From Melieria omissa (lineage: Eukaryota > Arthropoda > Insecta > Diptera > Ulidiidae), in NCBI GenBank assembly GCA_963971225.1, contig OZ020267.1, forward strand, positions 30,445,298-30,509,297: a DNA stretch of 64,000 nt, read 5' to 3'. Numbering within the stretch: the stretch's first letter is position 1; every line of letters begins with the position of its first letter. Under the pieces are notes generated by a model that made no database searches, was not told the origin of the DNA, and saw only the letters and a program-made list of their open reading frames with translations. The translations under genes were made by a program, and so were the position numbers. Of the stretch, positions 11,253 through 23,823 are shown one piece after another.

Positions 11253-12466
11253 GCACATACATATACGCCAGAAAATGGAGCGCGCCAAACAGTGGCAACC
11301 GAAAAGGAACGTAATTAAGAACTGAGCCCCAAATTGCACGGCCGGACCGAACCGAACGCAATGCAACGAACTGCACAAACACGAGAACAAGAGCACAAAT
11401 AATGGCGCCAGAGCAACGGAGCGCGGTGCAACATGAACGGTTAAACAGTCAATCACACACACATACAGAGTTGCTTGGACAGATGGATGGATAGATGAAT
11501 GAATGAGAGACTGACATGTGCTGCTGAGCAGTGGCCAACTGCAAGTCCAAGTGACGGCCTTGTCGTCTGTCGTCGTTCGAACAGCAACTTGCCAACAACC
11601 AGTCACATGGGCATAGACAATGCGTTGCACAGACAGACAGACAGCAGCTGCTGAGACTTGCAAGTGCACAGAGCACTTTGTTGGCAGCCGCCAAGTAGCA
11701 ACCTCGGTAGCTCATCTGCTGCACGAACACAAATTTATATGCTTCGATATGGGTAAATATGTTTGAGATATAAAATGGTGTAATCGGTAAAGGATTCTGG
11801 CTTGATTGGCCTTCACCCAGTAAATGCTATATGGATCTAGTAAAATATTGGTTTTGTAATTTATTTAAATAAATATTAGGTAAATATTACGGCCTTTTTC
11901 TCTTTATGGGAACCAGGAAATTATTTAGTCGTACAAACTATGAGCTCATTGCATAGCAACTTGAGATTCATTCTTACTGCTAATTGGTGTCCGACCGATT
12001 ATTCGGTTTTGGTTTCGGTTTTGCCTAAAAAAAGTGGTTTCGATCGGACACTACTGCCTATTTAATCCATCCAAAGTCTGTGGCATTCTTGTAAAATCTG
12101 TGATGCTAAAATCTGTGATGCCAAGAAGCCATGGTGGTTGTTTTTGTAGCACATCAGTGCCAACTGCCTCAAATCTGAACCTGGCGTAAGCACTTCAGAC
12201 CAGGGACCGGACATACAAGTTATTTATGAAATCTAGGTATATTTGATAAAATTTCCATGTAGGAAAGGTCATACAAATAAATGAAATATACCAATACATT
12301 TCTTTTCGCACGAAGAATCAAACTTGGCAATACATTTTTTTGGAAAAATTAAAATACAAAAATTATTTTTAATTTGTATTTATAAAATCCTTTAATAAGA
12401 ATTTTTTTGTTGATTTTTTCATATTAGTCCACAAATAACAGTTTTTCAATTCTTAGTTTCGTTGCC
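11250..12466. other. Non-coding; small inverted repeat at 11986-12053
   Basis: Mostly unique sequence. At 11986-12053 the outer segments GGTGTCCGACCGA and TCGATCGGACACTA are near-complementary and enclose GGTTTTGGTTTCGGTTTT, giving a 68-bp foldback that may be a tiny MITE. No target duplication is evident. Confidence 0.4.
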
Positions 12467-12551
12467 CTATCGTCGCCTGAGAAAATTATTGTCGTATGTG
12501 CTATTAAATTTAATGGAACATACGACATTCGTTTTCTCAGGCGACGCTATG
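12467..12551. repeat. Compact hairpin, 33-bp stem
   Basis: Left arm 12467-12499 (CGTCGCCTGAGAAAA core, then TTGTCGTATGT) pairs with right arm 12518-12551 (ACATACGACA, then TTTTCTCAGGCGACG) with few mismatches and an 18-nt loop. The size resembles a pre-microRNA hairpin or the core of a small foldback element. Confidence 0.75.
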
Positions 12552-12579
12552 ATAACAATTATTGGTGACATTTTTTTAA

Positions 12580-12930
12580 AAAAATCATAAATAGAACTCA
12601 GTCAGTGACGTTTATTTATCAAATCATTCAATGACTTTTAAGTAGTAAAAATCATTTAGTGACTTTTATTTATAAAAGTGATCAATAAAAATCTGTCAGT
12701 GACTTTAATTTTCTTAGTCATCAAAAAATCATTCGGTGACTTTTATTTACAAAAATACTCAACAAAAATTATTCAGTGACTTTAATTTTTTAAGTCATCG
12801 ATGTAAAACACTAAGAAACTCTTATTTTTTAAGTCATCAATAAAAATCAGTAAATGACTTTTATTTATATTAATTATTTTATTTATAAAAGTTATCAATA
12901 AAAATCATTCAGTGACTTTTATTTTTTAGC
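12580..12930. repeat. Irregular repeats of a CAGTGACTTTTATTTAT motif
   Basis: The phrase ATCATTCAGTGACTTT(T)A, often with TTTTTAAGTCATCAATAAAA, recurs at least eight times at irregular spacings of about 25-55 bp. AGTGACTTT and its partial complement AAGTCATC alternate, giving local inverted character. Confidence 0.7.
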
Positions 12931-15265
12931 AGCAGGTTTGTGCCCAAAATAAAACAAAAAACACTGAAATTTTTTGAGTCACTTTATTTACAATCTTTCA
13001 AAATCACTTTACTTTCAGTTAAGTTTTTCTTTTCCGTTGTTTGCCAAACCAACCAAACTGACTGGCAGCATTATACCCACCTGCCTTTTATACTTGTTTC
13101 GGACTCGGATACTCGGAGCGTAAATCATTCTCAAAACTTCCAGCATCGCCTCGAACAGCCTCTTCAATAATTCTTGCATACTTCCGAGAAGTATGCAATG
13201 ATTTTCATGCTGACAACAGTACATTCGTGTTGTCCATGCTAAGCGATCCACAGTTGCGCAGAGCGATTTGCACTGTCGCCACAGTATATCCTGAAATAGT
13301 TTAGCCTGATTTGGCAGGACCTATTATTATTAACGGGGATAGTGTACTACAACCTTAAAGATTTATTATGCACAACGTAATTGTCGTAGAGATAGTTGAG
13401 GTTTTGTCCAAATCTATAAACGCAGCTTGGCTATCACCACAAACTTAAATGGATCTGCCTTTCCACCTGCTTTTCACAACCTGTGTAGTTCATTGCTTCT
13501 TAGAGTTTTGAACATATCTGAAACGCTGCCAATCTTTGTTAAGAATCGTCTTGAAGAACCGTTTAAAATCTTTTTTAAAAATCAGGGCCTGAAACTCTCG
13601 GTGCACTACAGAACTAAAGTTCGGAAAAGGGATGGTCTACTCAAACAGACAGCTCAAAGCTTGCTGATAAGGCATGTGTTGTCAAGCACAGAGAAGCCAC
13701 TAATTCTCTCATAGTCTACTCAGATTTCAGTTTCCTGGCGAAATTATGGATTTATAAAAGGATTGACAGAAATCCTTTAGTCACAGTGAAATGGACATGC
13801 ACTCTATCTGAATGCTACGCTTGTTAGATTGTCCCAACAAAAAAAATAGTTTATTGCCTCAAGTTTTGCGTACATTAGGGCAACCAATTGATTTATAAGA
13901 ACAACGATTTCCAGTTCGAGTCATCTCTTGAAATTTCGATATCAACTGCCCACCAAAAATATGCTGTTCCCTTCTTTAGGGTTTGGTCTCTGCTCTATAC
14001 GTATTAACCGAATGAAAAAAATCCAAAACAATTTCTGGGCTCAAGGTCGACAACGCAAGTCTCATCGCTGAGATGGCCCTTTTGTCAGAAAATGTATTTC
14101 ATACATTATGGGAACATAACTACTTCACAATGTAACAAAAAGGTCATCCCTCGCTATATGATTTTTAAATTAAATCGTACACTTTTACTTGAACACCTAT
14201 CGATAGTTTGGCGGTTCTATTTTTTTGTATTTTGATACAATTATTAGATGATTCCACCGTAGTTTAGTTTATCATTATCCCACTTTGAAATTTTAGTTAT
14301 CTTTATACATATGATGGCCATAGGAAATTTACTGGATTTTGTTCACTTGATTCTCCACTAAAGACTCGATCCCATTTTTCATTTTTTTATAGTAAAACCA
14401 AATATAATCTTCTGTGGACCTCTACTTTCTTTCACCTAGAACTAACAAAGCATGATCTAACCAAATTTCCATATTAATTACTACAACTTCTCGTTCATTG
14501 GGCATAAAAAAATTTGCCAACTTAACTCAACCTAAACTGACATAATCTAACTAAACTTTGGCATCCTTCTCGCCGCTTACGACTAAACTCAACCAAAATA
14601 CGTGAAATATTAGACGCATCTTTACTCACATAGACGCGTTGGTGGTTATATTGGCAGCGGATCAAACACACACACACACTCACACATACAGAGATGCACA
14701 CAAGTCTCTGTCTTGCAGTGCGGATAACTTGACATGGCAAGTTTCGATGTTGGAGTTGCTGTAGTTACCTAATATTTCGTTACCGCTAACATGGCAATAC
14801 AACAACAGCAAAACGCCACATGGCTGGATGTAAGGATAATATGAAGCGTGTTAGCAACAGTGGCAGCGAAAGGTACAACATGGCTGCGAAACATTGGCGC
14901 TGCAGGCAAGATGTTTGCTCATTAGAAGACGAGAAACTGCAGCGCACAGAAAAAGGACATCAACTGACAATAACGAAAAGAGCAATTACAACAAAAATAT
15001 ATATCCAAAACCAAGCGGCACATGGAATGGCTTGTTGTAGTAGTAGTTGTTGTTGTTATTGTTGCTGTTGTTAGTACAATTACGAATAGTAATAATTGAA
15101 TAACATCAGCCACCACTCGCCGCACCAAGGCAAATTAATTAATGAGCTGCTGCAGCCACAGCAACAATAACAACAACAAAGGGAGTACAGTACAGCAACA
15201 AAGCTGTCAAATGGAGTTTTTGGGCATTTGAGTGTAAATTTCAAAATTCAAATATTAAAAAGCAT
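12931..15265. other. Non-coding sequence, no gene seen
   Basis: Unique-looking DNA. The longest frame (13427-13714, 95 aa) has no motif I recognise. TGT/TAG trinucleotide runs occur at 15033-15072, near CAA runs at 15160-15180. Confidence 0.4.
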
Positions 15266-15380
15266 TATTGTTGCATACAATTAGGCGCCTTTGCGCATGA
15301 ATCAGTTGTGGTTGTTGTATCCGCTTCAACTAGCTCCTTCTCTCTTTTTCTACCTCACTCTTCTTCTTCCTGTCCTAACA
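15266..15380. repeat. Duplicated segment, copy 1
   Basis: TGTTGCATACAATTAGGCGCCTT here is repeated exactly at about 17200. In both copies CTTCAACT followed by a pyrimidine-rich CTTCTCTCTTTTTC run comes next. Copy 1 carries about 40 bp (GCGCATGAATCAGTTGTGGT...) that is absent from copy 2. Confidence 0.65.
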
Positions 15381-17195
15381 GCAGCGCCACTCAATTCTGT
15401 GATCACGGTCAGTTTTCCTCGAGGTGCGCTGCTTACCTGCTCGCTGCTCAACGTATGTGTGTGTGAGTGTTGTGTGTGTGAGTGTTGTGTGTGTGTTTGT
15501 ATGCTATTTGCTGAAAGGGCGAGGGACGCTTGGGTTGCGTGCACATGCAATTAAATTGAAAATGATGCTACCATAAGCACATCTACTCGTCAACGCACCG
15601 ACACACGCACCGGTACACCAACGATCTGACAAATAAACAGCCAGCCACATAGCGAACGGACAAACAACAGACAAACAAGTGGACAGACAAACCTACGCAC
15701 CGACTGGCCGAACGGGCACACTTGCAGCCATCTTGCGGTGTGTTGCCAGCTGCCAAACGCCGCAGCTACACTTCTTGCACACAGCTCATCACCTGCAACG
15801 GCCAATGCTATCGTTGTTGTTATTGCCAATTGTTGTTGCCACAGTTGTGTCAGCAGTTGTCGGTCTATTTGTTTGTCGGCCTGTTTGCCTACAGCTCACT
15901 GCCATGTATCCATGTTTGCGTGTGTGGGTGCGACGATGTGTATTTGCTTAGATGTGAAATGGAAATTTGAAATTCATAATTCAATTGAACCCAGGCAGCA
16001 GCAGCAACAGCAGCGATAGTACGAAGAAGCAAGCAACATAATGAAAATGGATTCATCATGTGGTAATTGGATGCAATTTTTATTTTCCTTTGTTTTCGCC
16101 TTATCCCTGTTTGCATGTAGAGTGTGTTTCTGTGTTTCTCTGTGTGTGTGTTTGTGCACTTCGGTTTCAATTTTAAATGCATTCATGGACAACAACCAAC
16201 AGTGGCATCAACGCTCCATTTGTATGTAGATTCAGACTTATTGTAAATTGCACACACATACACACAGACGCTAGCAATTTTATAGAAAATGGCCAAAATG
16301 TGCAGCTCTGCAAAACATTATCTCTACTTGGAAATTCGAGGCCATGTTCCATTTAGTGTTGAAACGCCCTAAGAGAACCTCAGTGAACCAACATCGTCAA
16401 TAGACATAATACTAATTAGTGGAAACATTCTCGTAAAAGCAGCTTACATTTCTTAAAAACAAAAAAACAATTTTTCAAAAAATTGTTTGCTCAAAATTGC
16501 TATTAAGCTGATGGTGTTTTGCTCTTCTAATCTAATGTATTTTCATAATAAAAAATAGAAAATTTTAATAATAAAATATAAAAAAAAAATTATAACATAA
16601 ATAAATAAAAATTAATAATAAAAAATTATCAATAAAAGATAGTTCGCATCAATTGTTGCAAATTTGTAATGACAAAGCAAACTCAAAAAACTTGCAAGAA
16701 AGAGCAGAAAGGAGAGCATAAAAACGTCAAAGAGAAAAAAGCAGCTGCAAGTTTCTGCTGTTAAAATTTCTACTTGCCAGAGTTTTCAGCTCATAAAAAG
16801 AAAAATTGCCTGTCAAATTGTCACACAAAAAACTTCTTTGTGTTTAGAAATTTTATTGCTATTTTTCATAAAAAAGATGAAAAAATGAAGGAAAAAAGAA
16901 ACATTGTCGATGTTTTGCAAATATAAATCAATGTTTTATAAACAAATTTTATGAACAAACAAACAATCGAGAAGACCAACCAAAGTACAACGTTGATGCT
17001 TTTATTTTCACAACTGTATAATTTTCGAACAAGTTTAGTGTCAAATAAGTCAATTGTTGCTTACTTGATAATTTGTATTGGGTTTCTGTTCATTCAGTTC
17101 TTTCTATTGTTCACCATTATGCAAAAAATCCTATTGAATTATTTCTGACGCTCTTCCTGCAAGTTTTTACTAAGGAAATTCGTGAATAAACCTAT
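15381..17195. other. Non-coding sequence, no gene seen
   Basis: GTGTGTGAGTGTTGTG repeats near 15453-15500, CA-type runs and an AT-rich block near 16540-16640. Open frames up to 97 aa are low-complexity. Confidence 0.4.
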
Positions 17196-17285
17196 TACTG
17201 TTGCATACAATTAGGCGCCTTAGCTTCAACTCGCTTCTTCTTTCTCTCTTCCTATCTTTTTAACTCATTTCTTCATCCAATGTGA
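17196..17285. repeat. Duplicated segment, copy 2
   Basis: Second copy of the segment at 15266, about 1.93 kb downstream in the same orientation. It starts at TGTTGCATACAATTAGG and is followed by the same CTTCAACT plus pyrimidine run, but is shorter. The sequence from here to 17699 is AT-rich without a recognised gene. Confidence 0.65.
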
Positions 17286-17699
17286 ATTGCAATACATTTT
17301 TGTTTGAAGAAATATAAAAAATATATTCGATCTTGTACAGAAATATGCAATATTGGAAAGTTAAGGCACATCAAGCATTTAATAAAGCGTATCTACGAAA
17401 AAAAACTCAACTCAGAAGTATCACATATAAAATTTCTCAACAGCGACTCGATAGTTTCCAAACCAACTTTTGCCATCTCTTTTAACAGATATTTTCACGA
17501 AGGTGCACTAAATAAATTGTTCAATGACAAGTCGAAATAATATAAAGCTACTATAAAATTGCAAAAAATTAATCAACAATAATACTTTTTAAGTGTTTTA
17601 AACTACTAAACCATTGGTTGAAGTAATTACATTTTTTTATAAAAAAAACTTAAAAGAATGTCTGCAAAAAAGTAAAAATAAAAACTGTTGCTAAACAAA

Positions 17700-17935
17700 G
17701 TCACAGGTGTCACCTTTATTGGGTACTGGACCACAGAAGCATAACAAGAAACTCAAAGCCCTACAAACTAACGAGATTGGCAACACATGTCGATGAGGAA
17801 ACCGTCCTTCTTCACCTATTTACATTGGTCAAACCTTACTTTAACCAGCGTTTAGTGGAAGAGACCAACAGAGACTGAGCATCGATAGACAAATCTGGTC
17901 AACACTTTTTCTTTAGTGGGGTTTAGCTGGGACAC
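17700..17935 (+). pseudogene. LINE remnant, RNase H domain end
   Basis: One frame reads HLYWVLDHRSITRNSKPYKL then TRLATHVDEETV. This matches the end of the RNase H domain of I-group non-LTR retrotransposons, whose usual form is WVPGHRGIxGNEKADELA. The Pro-Gly and Asn-Glu positions have decayed (VLDH, RNSK). Downstream LVEETNR and further pieces are in broken frames. A SINE begins 65 bp later. Confidence 0.6.
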
Positions 17936-17999
17936 AATAAATCTCTTAGGTCGCAGAGCACATTCCCCACCAATAATAACAAGGCAGAAGTTTGTAGTC

Positions 18000-18358
18000 G
18001 ACCTCGATAGTCAAGATAGTCAAGCCGAGTATACCGAGTGCCCCAGGTTCGATTCCTGGCTCGGGCTGGTGAAAAACTCGTCTACTTCTATCGATATCCA
18101 CATGAAGGAGGCAATGGCAAAACCTCCAAGTGTCAAAGAAAAACTGCCAAAAAACCGCCGCTCAGATTCGGCGTAAATCTGTAGGTCCCCTCCCTCCCTT
18201 CTCCTATCCATTTAAAATGTGTGTTGTAATACATGTTGGAAGAAAACAGTGTTGCATATACATTTCAAACGGGTATAATTTATGGTATCACAATGGGCCC
18301 ATAAAGAGGACTAAGTGTGTCTCATACAGAGCCAGACACTACAACCTACCTACCTACC
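18000..18358 (+). mobile_element. tRNA-derived SINE family 1, copy 1 (359 bp)
   Basis: Flanked by TTGTAGTC at 17992-17999 and 18359-18366, an 8-bp target duplication. The head carries a polymerase III B box, GGTTCGATTCC (18046-18056). It is followed by a family-specific body (ACTCGTCTACTTCTATCG, ACATGAAG, AAACCTCCAAGTGTCAAAG) shared with the minus-strand copy at 35841. The 3' domain has GGTATCACAATGGGCC and AGTGTGTCT, and the tail is (ACCT)n. A tail of short tandem repeats rather than poly-A suggests mobilisation by a LINE with the same style of tail. Confidence 0.82.
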
Positions 18359-18768
18359 TTGTAGTCCCATCCATTCCTACTACTTTCTTTCTTTTTCTCT
18401 ATAACCCCCCTCACTCCCTTCTGTCACCCTTTTCGTCATGAGGCTTAAGCTACCTCTATATTTCACTTCACTTCTCACACTTCACTTCACAGACAAGTGA
18501 TCAACATAGGCCGTGACTCCATTAGCACAGGACACTCGTAATGGACGTGAAACAAGCTAAGTGTTCGTCCTAAAAGAAGAAAAAAAAAACACTCTTATGC
18601 CCCAAACACATTGACGACGGAAGCAACATCACCACATCAGTCAAAATATGAAATAAGAACATTTCTATAGACGTTTAATTTGACAACTGCACGACTACAC
18701 AACAACAGTTGTCGCTTTCGTCCACTTTATAACCCGACCACATTGACGACGGCATCAACACGACCATA

Positions 18769-19326
18769 CACTATGATCAATAAGTACCGGGACTTTAGCC
18801 GATGCAGGTTTTTTAGGTCTGTAGGACCTTAACTGACATCTGTGTCAAATTTTTAGCGGGATTGCATCATTAGTTTTTGTTTGGCAGCTGTTAGCGTCAA
18901 TCAACTTTTTGTACTTCGTCGCATTTTACAATGGATAATTTTGCACCACCACCAGCTGGATTTTGCACCACGATAATGCGCCGTCAAAGCACACATTATT
19001 TGAACAAACATAGTGTGAATATCATCGATCAGGCTCCCTATTCTCCAGATATGGCACCATGTGACTTTTTCCTGTTCTCCCGACTCAAGTTACCGCTTCG
19101 TGGAAAGAGATTTGAGTCCATAGAGGTCATAAAAGAAAATGCGACGCGAGAGCTGAAGGCCATTCCTGCTTCGGCTTACCAGAAGTGCATGGACGATTGG
19201 ATTAAGCGTTGGCATATGTGTATTGCTTCAGATGGGGCTTATTTTGAAGGGGATAAAATAAATTTACCAGAAGAATAAAAAAATTTTGTTTTTTTGACAC
19301 AGTCCCGGTACTTATTGATCATAGTG
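18769..19326 (+). mobile_element. Mariner element of a second family, 558 bp, ends intact
   Basis: Perfect inverted termini: CACTATGATCAATAAGTACC at 18769 and its complement ending CATAGTG at 19326, matching over at least 26 bp. TA lies on both sides (18767-18768, 19327-19328). It has both ends but a large internal deletion, so it could be moved only by a transposase supplied elsewhere. It lies inside the second unit of a tandem repeat. Confidence 0.92.
18931..19278 (+). pseudogene. Mariner transposase, N-terminal domain deleted
   Basis: The ATG at 18931 opens a frame that jumps almost at once into the catalytic region. The HHDNAPSK motif (second catalytic Asp) is readable at about 18964-18990 in a neighbouring frame. 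A frameshift follows, and then DQAPYSPDMAPCDFFLFSRL with the third Asp and a well-kept C-terminus through DGAYFEGDKINLPEE to the stop at 19278. Between the two Asp codons there are 88 nt, which is not a multiple of three and is shorter than the 102 nt of a DD34D spacing. Bases are therefore missing. The whole DNA-binding half is absent. Confidence 0.85.
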
Positions 19327-19520
19327 TATGTGTCAAAATATAAAATCAAAACTTTATTATGAGAACATTTTTTACGTTGCACGGCTACAGGACCACCGAC
19401 CATATTGACGACAGCAACGACATGAACCCATCTGTCAAAGAACAGAGAACGATTCTATAGAGATAATTTTTTCGACAACTGCATGGCTACGAGACCACGG
19501 ACCACAGTTATAGCTGTCAC

Positions 19521-22500
19521 CAACCTCAGAGCTATTCTCTCTTTTTTTCATTTTAGGCAACAAAGCAAATGGCATCAATGCTTCAGAACCAATGTTTTTA
19601 ACGTAGTTCTTCTTACTTTTTCTTCCAACAATTACAAATTATTTAATACTTCAGCTTAAATTTATTAGTTTTTTAATTTATTGCATATTGTTATTTATTT
19701 TAAATAGATTGTATGTAGAATGATGAATTGGTTATAGGCAAATGATGAATAGAAAAAGTACGACAACAACCAAAATTTGTAAAGGCAAAATAAAAATATA
19801 TCTGTGGTGCAGTTTTAATTATAATCAAGTAGTTGGCCACTGTGTGTGTGACCCTGGCGCGATCATCTTTAATGTGTTTTGATCATTATACTTAACACTT
19901 AACTTAACACATTATACTTAACACAAAGACTACATATTACATCCGCTGATATCTCGAAACGTACACATCGGATCTGGCTAATTGTAATTGTAGAACCTTT
20001 ATCGTAGAACTAATTGTAGAACCCGATAAAAAAATAAAAGTCATCAAAGCAAAAGTTGATAGAAATACTAAAGAAAATACAGATATTAAAAAATGAAACC
20101 GTAAAAATTACCGCAATGGTGCTTCTGTGGGCTCACAAAACTCCAGGCTTGTTGTTCCCTATTAACTTAACTGAGCTTTCTGTTCTTTACGTCAGGGAGA
20201 TAACAAGTTTTCATTAGGATCCTCGTCATTACTGGACAATCTGAAACAAATTTCTAGAGAAAAATTAGACTGCTGCACACAATATGCTCCACCTTTGGAT
20301 GTTTTAGTTGCATATGCTTTGGAAAGTTGACTCTAATGGTGGATAAGCTACCGGAACTTTAATTGTCTTGGAACCTTTGGTTTACAAAAGTATTGACTAA
20401 ATGAAGTTCCAGAAACTCTAGGAAACTTGATGTCATTGGTTGCCTATTGAGGACTAAAGACTATAGATCTGGCCAGCCCCAACGGTGAGGCAGTTCTACT
20501 TCAAGTAGTTGCAATCCCTGGCTATTAGAAGTCAAACGAGAAGGCAATGGCTGTGGTACAATGGACAGTAATGTATATGTTTCTGTGGCCTGAAAGACTC
20601 CCAACAGTGCATGAAATAATAATAATGAATATCCCATGGAACCCAGTGCTATGAATGAGGAAATGAAACCATTACTGACTCAATGTGATATCACAATAAT
20701 TTACTTCTTTCATCTTAATTATTTATGTAAGCTTTGACACTGCAAATTAACCTAAGGTGCAAATTTCAATAAAGTTGAACCAAACATAATTTTTTGCATA
20801 GAATTTAACAAAATAATTGATTCGTTTTTCGGACCAACATTTGGATTTATTATTGGCACAGAAGCATCAAAAGTTCTAAAAGGATGGTTTCGCCTACAAA
20901 ATGTCAAATAAAATGTAATAAAATGTGTTTGTTTTTCTTTTAATTTTCTTGTACAACCCAATAGAAATTATGTATCAATCTGTCGTTTCAGTGCCAGCGC
21001 ATCAAAAGTGACAAATTCTCAACCAGAAATTAAAAACATTTAACCAAGTTTTGCTGTTGCTCGTTGAATTTAAAAACAAATTTTACATATCCAAAAGCAA
21101 ACAACTCTATCAATAGAAAAGACACACTTAACTGCTACAAGTATAGGAAAACTCAACTCTGTTTGTATTAGGCGCATAGTAATCCGCTTAAGAAAATCCT
21201 TATTTGAAAACGTTGACAAGGCAGTTCAACCGAAATGGATTCAAACTTCAAATCCATAAATATTTGTAAGACAAACTAAGCCCAAACCAATAAAGTACCA
21301 ACAACACAACGTTAGCCTATAAGGTTCAATTTTGCTTTGAGAGTAAATTCTATATATTTTTTATTTCATTGAAGAAACTTTACAAGGCTCATTTTGGCAC
21401 CAGAAGAGCGACAGAGATAGCAAGAGAAATCAGAGTAGAAAATGTCATAAATCACAGCGCAGTGATTTGAATATTGATTTCAAAAGACAGGAAAACGAGG
21501 AGTGTCGCTGGTATTTGCAGCAAACACACACAACACTAAACGATTGTATGTATTTGTGTTTGTGTGTGTGTGTGTGTGCGGCCCTGCCACGCCACAGTCC
21601 AATGATATTTGAATTTCTTTCTGGCCATAACTTGCTGCACTCGTTGTTGTTGTTGTTACGCTTAAAGCATTTGTCGTTTCGTATTAATTGCAGCACTGGA
21701 AATTGGTTTTCAATTCGTGCTTGAAATCCCTTGGACCCCACCCAGCACGCAGCACCCAGCTGTCAGTGCAACACATTTGCAGTCATCGTATGCGCCACTC
21801 GACGTTGTCGTCATGAAATATATATTTCACTATAGCTGAGGAATGCTCGTTGCTGAGCGTCGTTGTTGGTCTTGTTGCTGTCGTTATTGTTTGACCAACG
21901 TAGACGTGACTTTCAGCAAGGTGTGGCAGTGTGACGGTGCGTCGGTGTGTGCAATCTGCCGTTACTTTGCTGCTATTCCCTAATCCTTTTTCTATGTGTG
22001 TTCAGCTTGCGTTTTTACCCCCACCCACCCATCCGATCGTACTTGCCCCAATGCCCACTAATGCCGCATGCCGTCGCTTGGGCAGCAACTTTAAAATTTA
22101 TGATCCTTCAGCCAATGTCTGAGCTTGTGTGTGTGTGTGGGTGCGTTGAGAGAATTATGGGCCATGAGTTTGTGCTGCCAGGTGGCACAACGACAACGAC
22201 AACGTCCAGCGGCTAGCGGCCAGCGCAGTCAGTCAGCCGCTCGCCAAAGCAATCGACCAAAGGAATCACTGCCAGCCACACGGCGATTGCCAACAATGCA
22301 ATCGAGCAATCGAAATTAAAGCCATAATTCAATTGTTGTCGTTGTTGTTATTGGTGCTGTTGCTCTTGTCTGGCAGCTGTGGACTTTAAGCACACACACA
22401 CTGTGGACACACACACACACACAAGCGCGCACACAATTCATACATTGGCTGCTAACGTGCGGAATGCGTTTAATAGCCTACGACGCGTTGTCCCAAACTC

Positions 22501-22726
22501 CGCCGAGACTGCAAAAAAACCGAGCTAATCTTTGGCTGGAGCCATTATGTTGCGACATTTATATGTCCTTGTGTCCATTTGTTCGTTGTTTGTCTTCTTT
22601 TCGTTCGAAGTCCGTTGGAACACTCGTTGATGCTGGAACGTCCATTTTGTTTGTTGGTAATAAAAATGTCATCATACTCATCATAACATAATGTTCAGCT
22701 TTGCATGTGTGTTTGTGTGTGTGTCT
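19521..22726. other. Non-coding sequence, no gene seen
   Basis: Mostly unique-looking. It includes a short CTTAACACTTAACTTAACAC duplication near 19890-19925, a (TG)n run near 21558-21580 and CA runs near 22390-22425. No frame shows a recognisable domain. Confidence 0.4.
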
Positions 22727-22895
22727 GTTTTGGTCAGTGTTGCCAGGTCCTTAAAATTACATTCTTCTAAATCTTAAAAAAAAAGATGGCATTTCTTCCA
22801 AAAATTAAAAAAAATCACCTAACTTTAGTTTTATTAATTTCTGTCACTTCTAACTAAGAAACTTCTTAAAAAAAAAGAAATAAATAAAAATACAA

Positions 22896-23290
22896 AAATA
22901 AAATAAAATAAAATAAAATAAAATAAAATAAAATAAAATAAAATAAAACAAAATAAAATAAAATAAAAAATAACATAAAATAAAATAAAATAAAATAAAA
23001 TAAAATAAAATAAAATAAAATAAAGTAAAATAAAATAAAATAAAATAAAATAAAATAAAATAAAATAAAATAAAATAAAATAAAATAAAATAAAATAAAA
23101 TAAAATAAAATAAAATAAAATAAAATAAAATAAAATAAAATAAAATAAAATAAAATAAAATAAAATAAAATAAAATAAAATAGAATAAAATAAAATAAAA
23201 TAAAATAAAATAAAATAAAATAAAATAAAATAAAATAAAATAAAATAAAATAAAATAAAATAAAATAAAATAAAATAAAATAAAATAAAA
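22896..23290. repeat. (TAAAA)n array inside hAT copy A
   Basis: About 78 pentamer units with rare single-base variants. It begins directly after CTAACTAAGAAACTTCTTAAA, the same lead-in that borders the array at 52020-52390 on the other strand. It generates a spurious 177-residue Phe/Tyr/Ile frame on the minus strand. Confidence 0.96.
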
Positions 23291-23419
23291 GTGTGCCAGG
23301 TCCTTGAAATGACTTTCTTTAAAAAAAAAACTGACATTTCCTCCAAAAAATTAAAAAAAATCACCAATATTTTTTTTATTAATTTCTGTCACTTCTGTCA
23401 CTTCTCAAAAAAAAATACA

Positions 23420-23823
23420 ATAAAATGAAATAAAATAAAATGAAATAAAATAAAATAAAATAAAATAAAATAAAATAAAATAAAATAAAATAAAATAAAA
23501 TAAAATAAAATAAAATAAAATAAAATAAAATAAAATAAAATAAAATCATTTCAATTCAAATAAAATCAAATCAAATAACAAAATTTAATAAAAAAAATAA
23601 AATAAAATAAAATAAAATAAAATAAATTAAAATAAAATAAAATAAAATAAAATAAAATCATTTCAATTCAATTCAAATAAAATCAAATCAAATCAAATCA
23701 AATAACAAACTTAAATAAAAAAAATAAAATAAAATAAAATAAAATAAAATAAAATAAAATAAAATAAAATAAAATAAAATAAAATAAAAATAAAATAAAA
23801 TAAAACAAATACATAAAATAAAA
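23420..23823. repeat. Further (TAAAA)n blocks with duplicated spacers
   Basis: Three more TAAAA blocks (about 23420-23546, 23599-23657, 23720-23815) are separated by two related spacers of the form TCATTTCAATTCAAATAAAATCAAATC...AATAACAAA. Spacer plus block has itself been duplicated. Confidence 0.9.

Larger units (their letters stand above)
18611..19520. repeat. Three tandem units split by a mariner
   Basis: Units begin at TTGACGACGG (18611), TTGACGACGG (18743) and TTGACGACAG (19405). Each continues with GCAACAYCAC..., GTCAAA.ATA, AGAACATT.., ACAACTGCA.G.CTAC. Subtracting the 558-bp mariner and one TA, the unit is about 100-130 bp. Confidence 0.75.

Noticed and set aside
11061..11669. 202-residue Cys/Val-rich minus-strand frame
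   Set aside because: Driven by the (AC)26 run and CAA repeats; no domain, signal peptide logic or conserved motif.
22834..23367. 177-residue Phe/Tyr/Ile-rich minus-strand frame
   Set aside because: Translation of the TAAAA array; the same pattern appears at 52010-52394.
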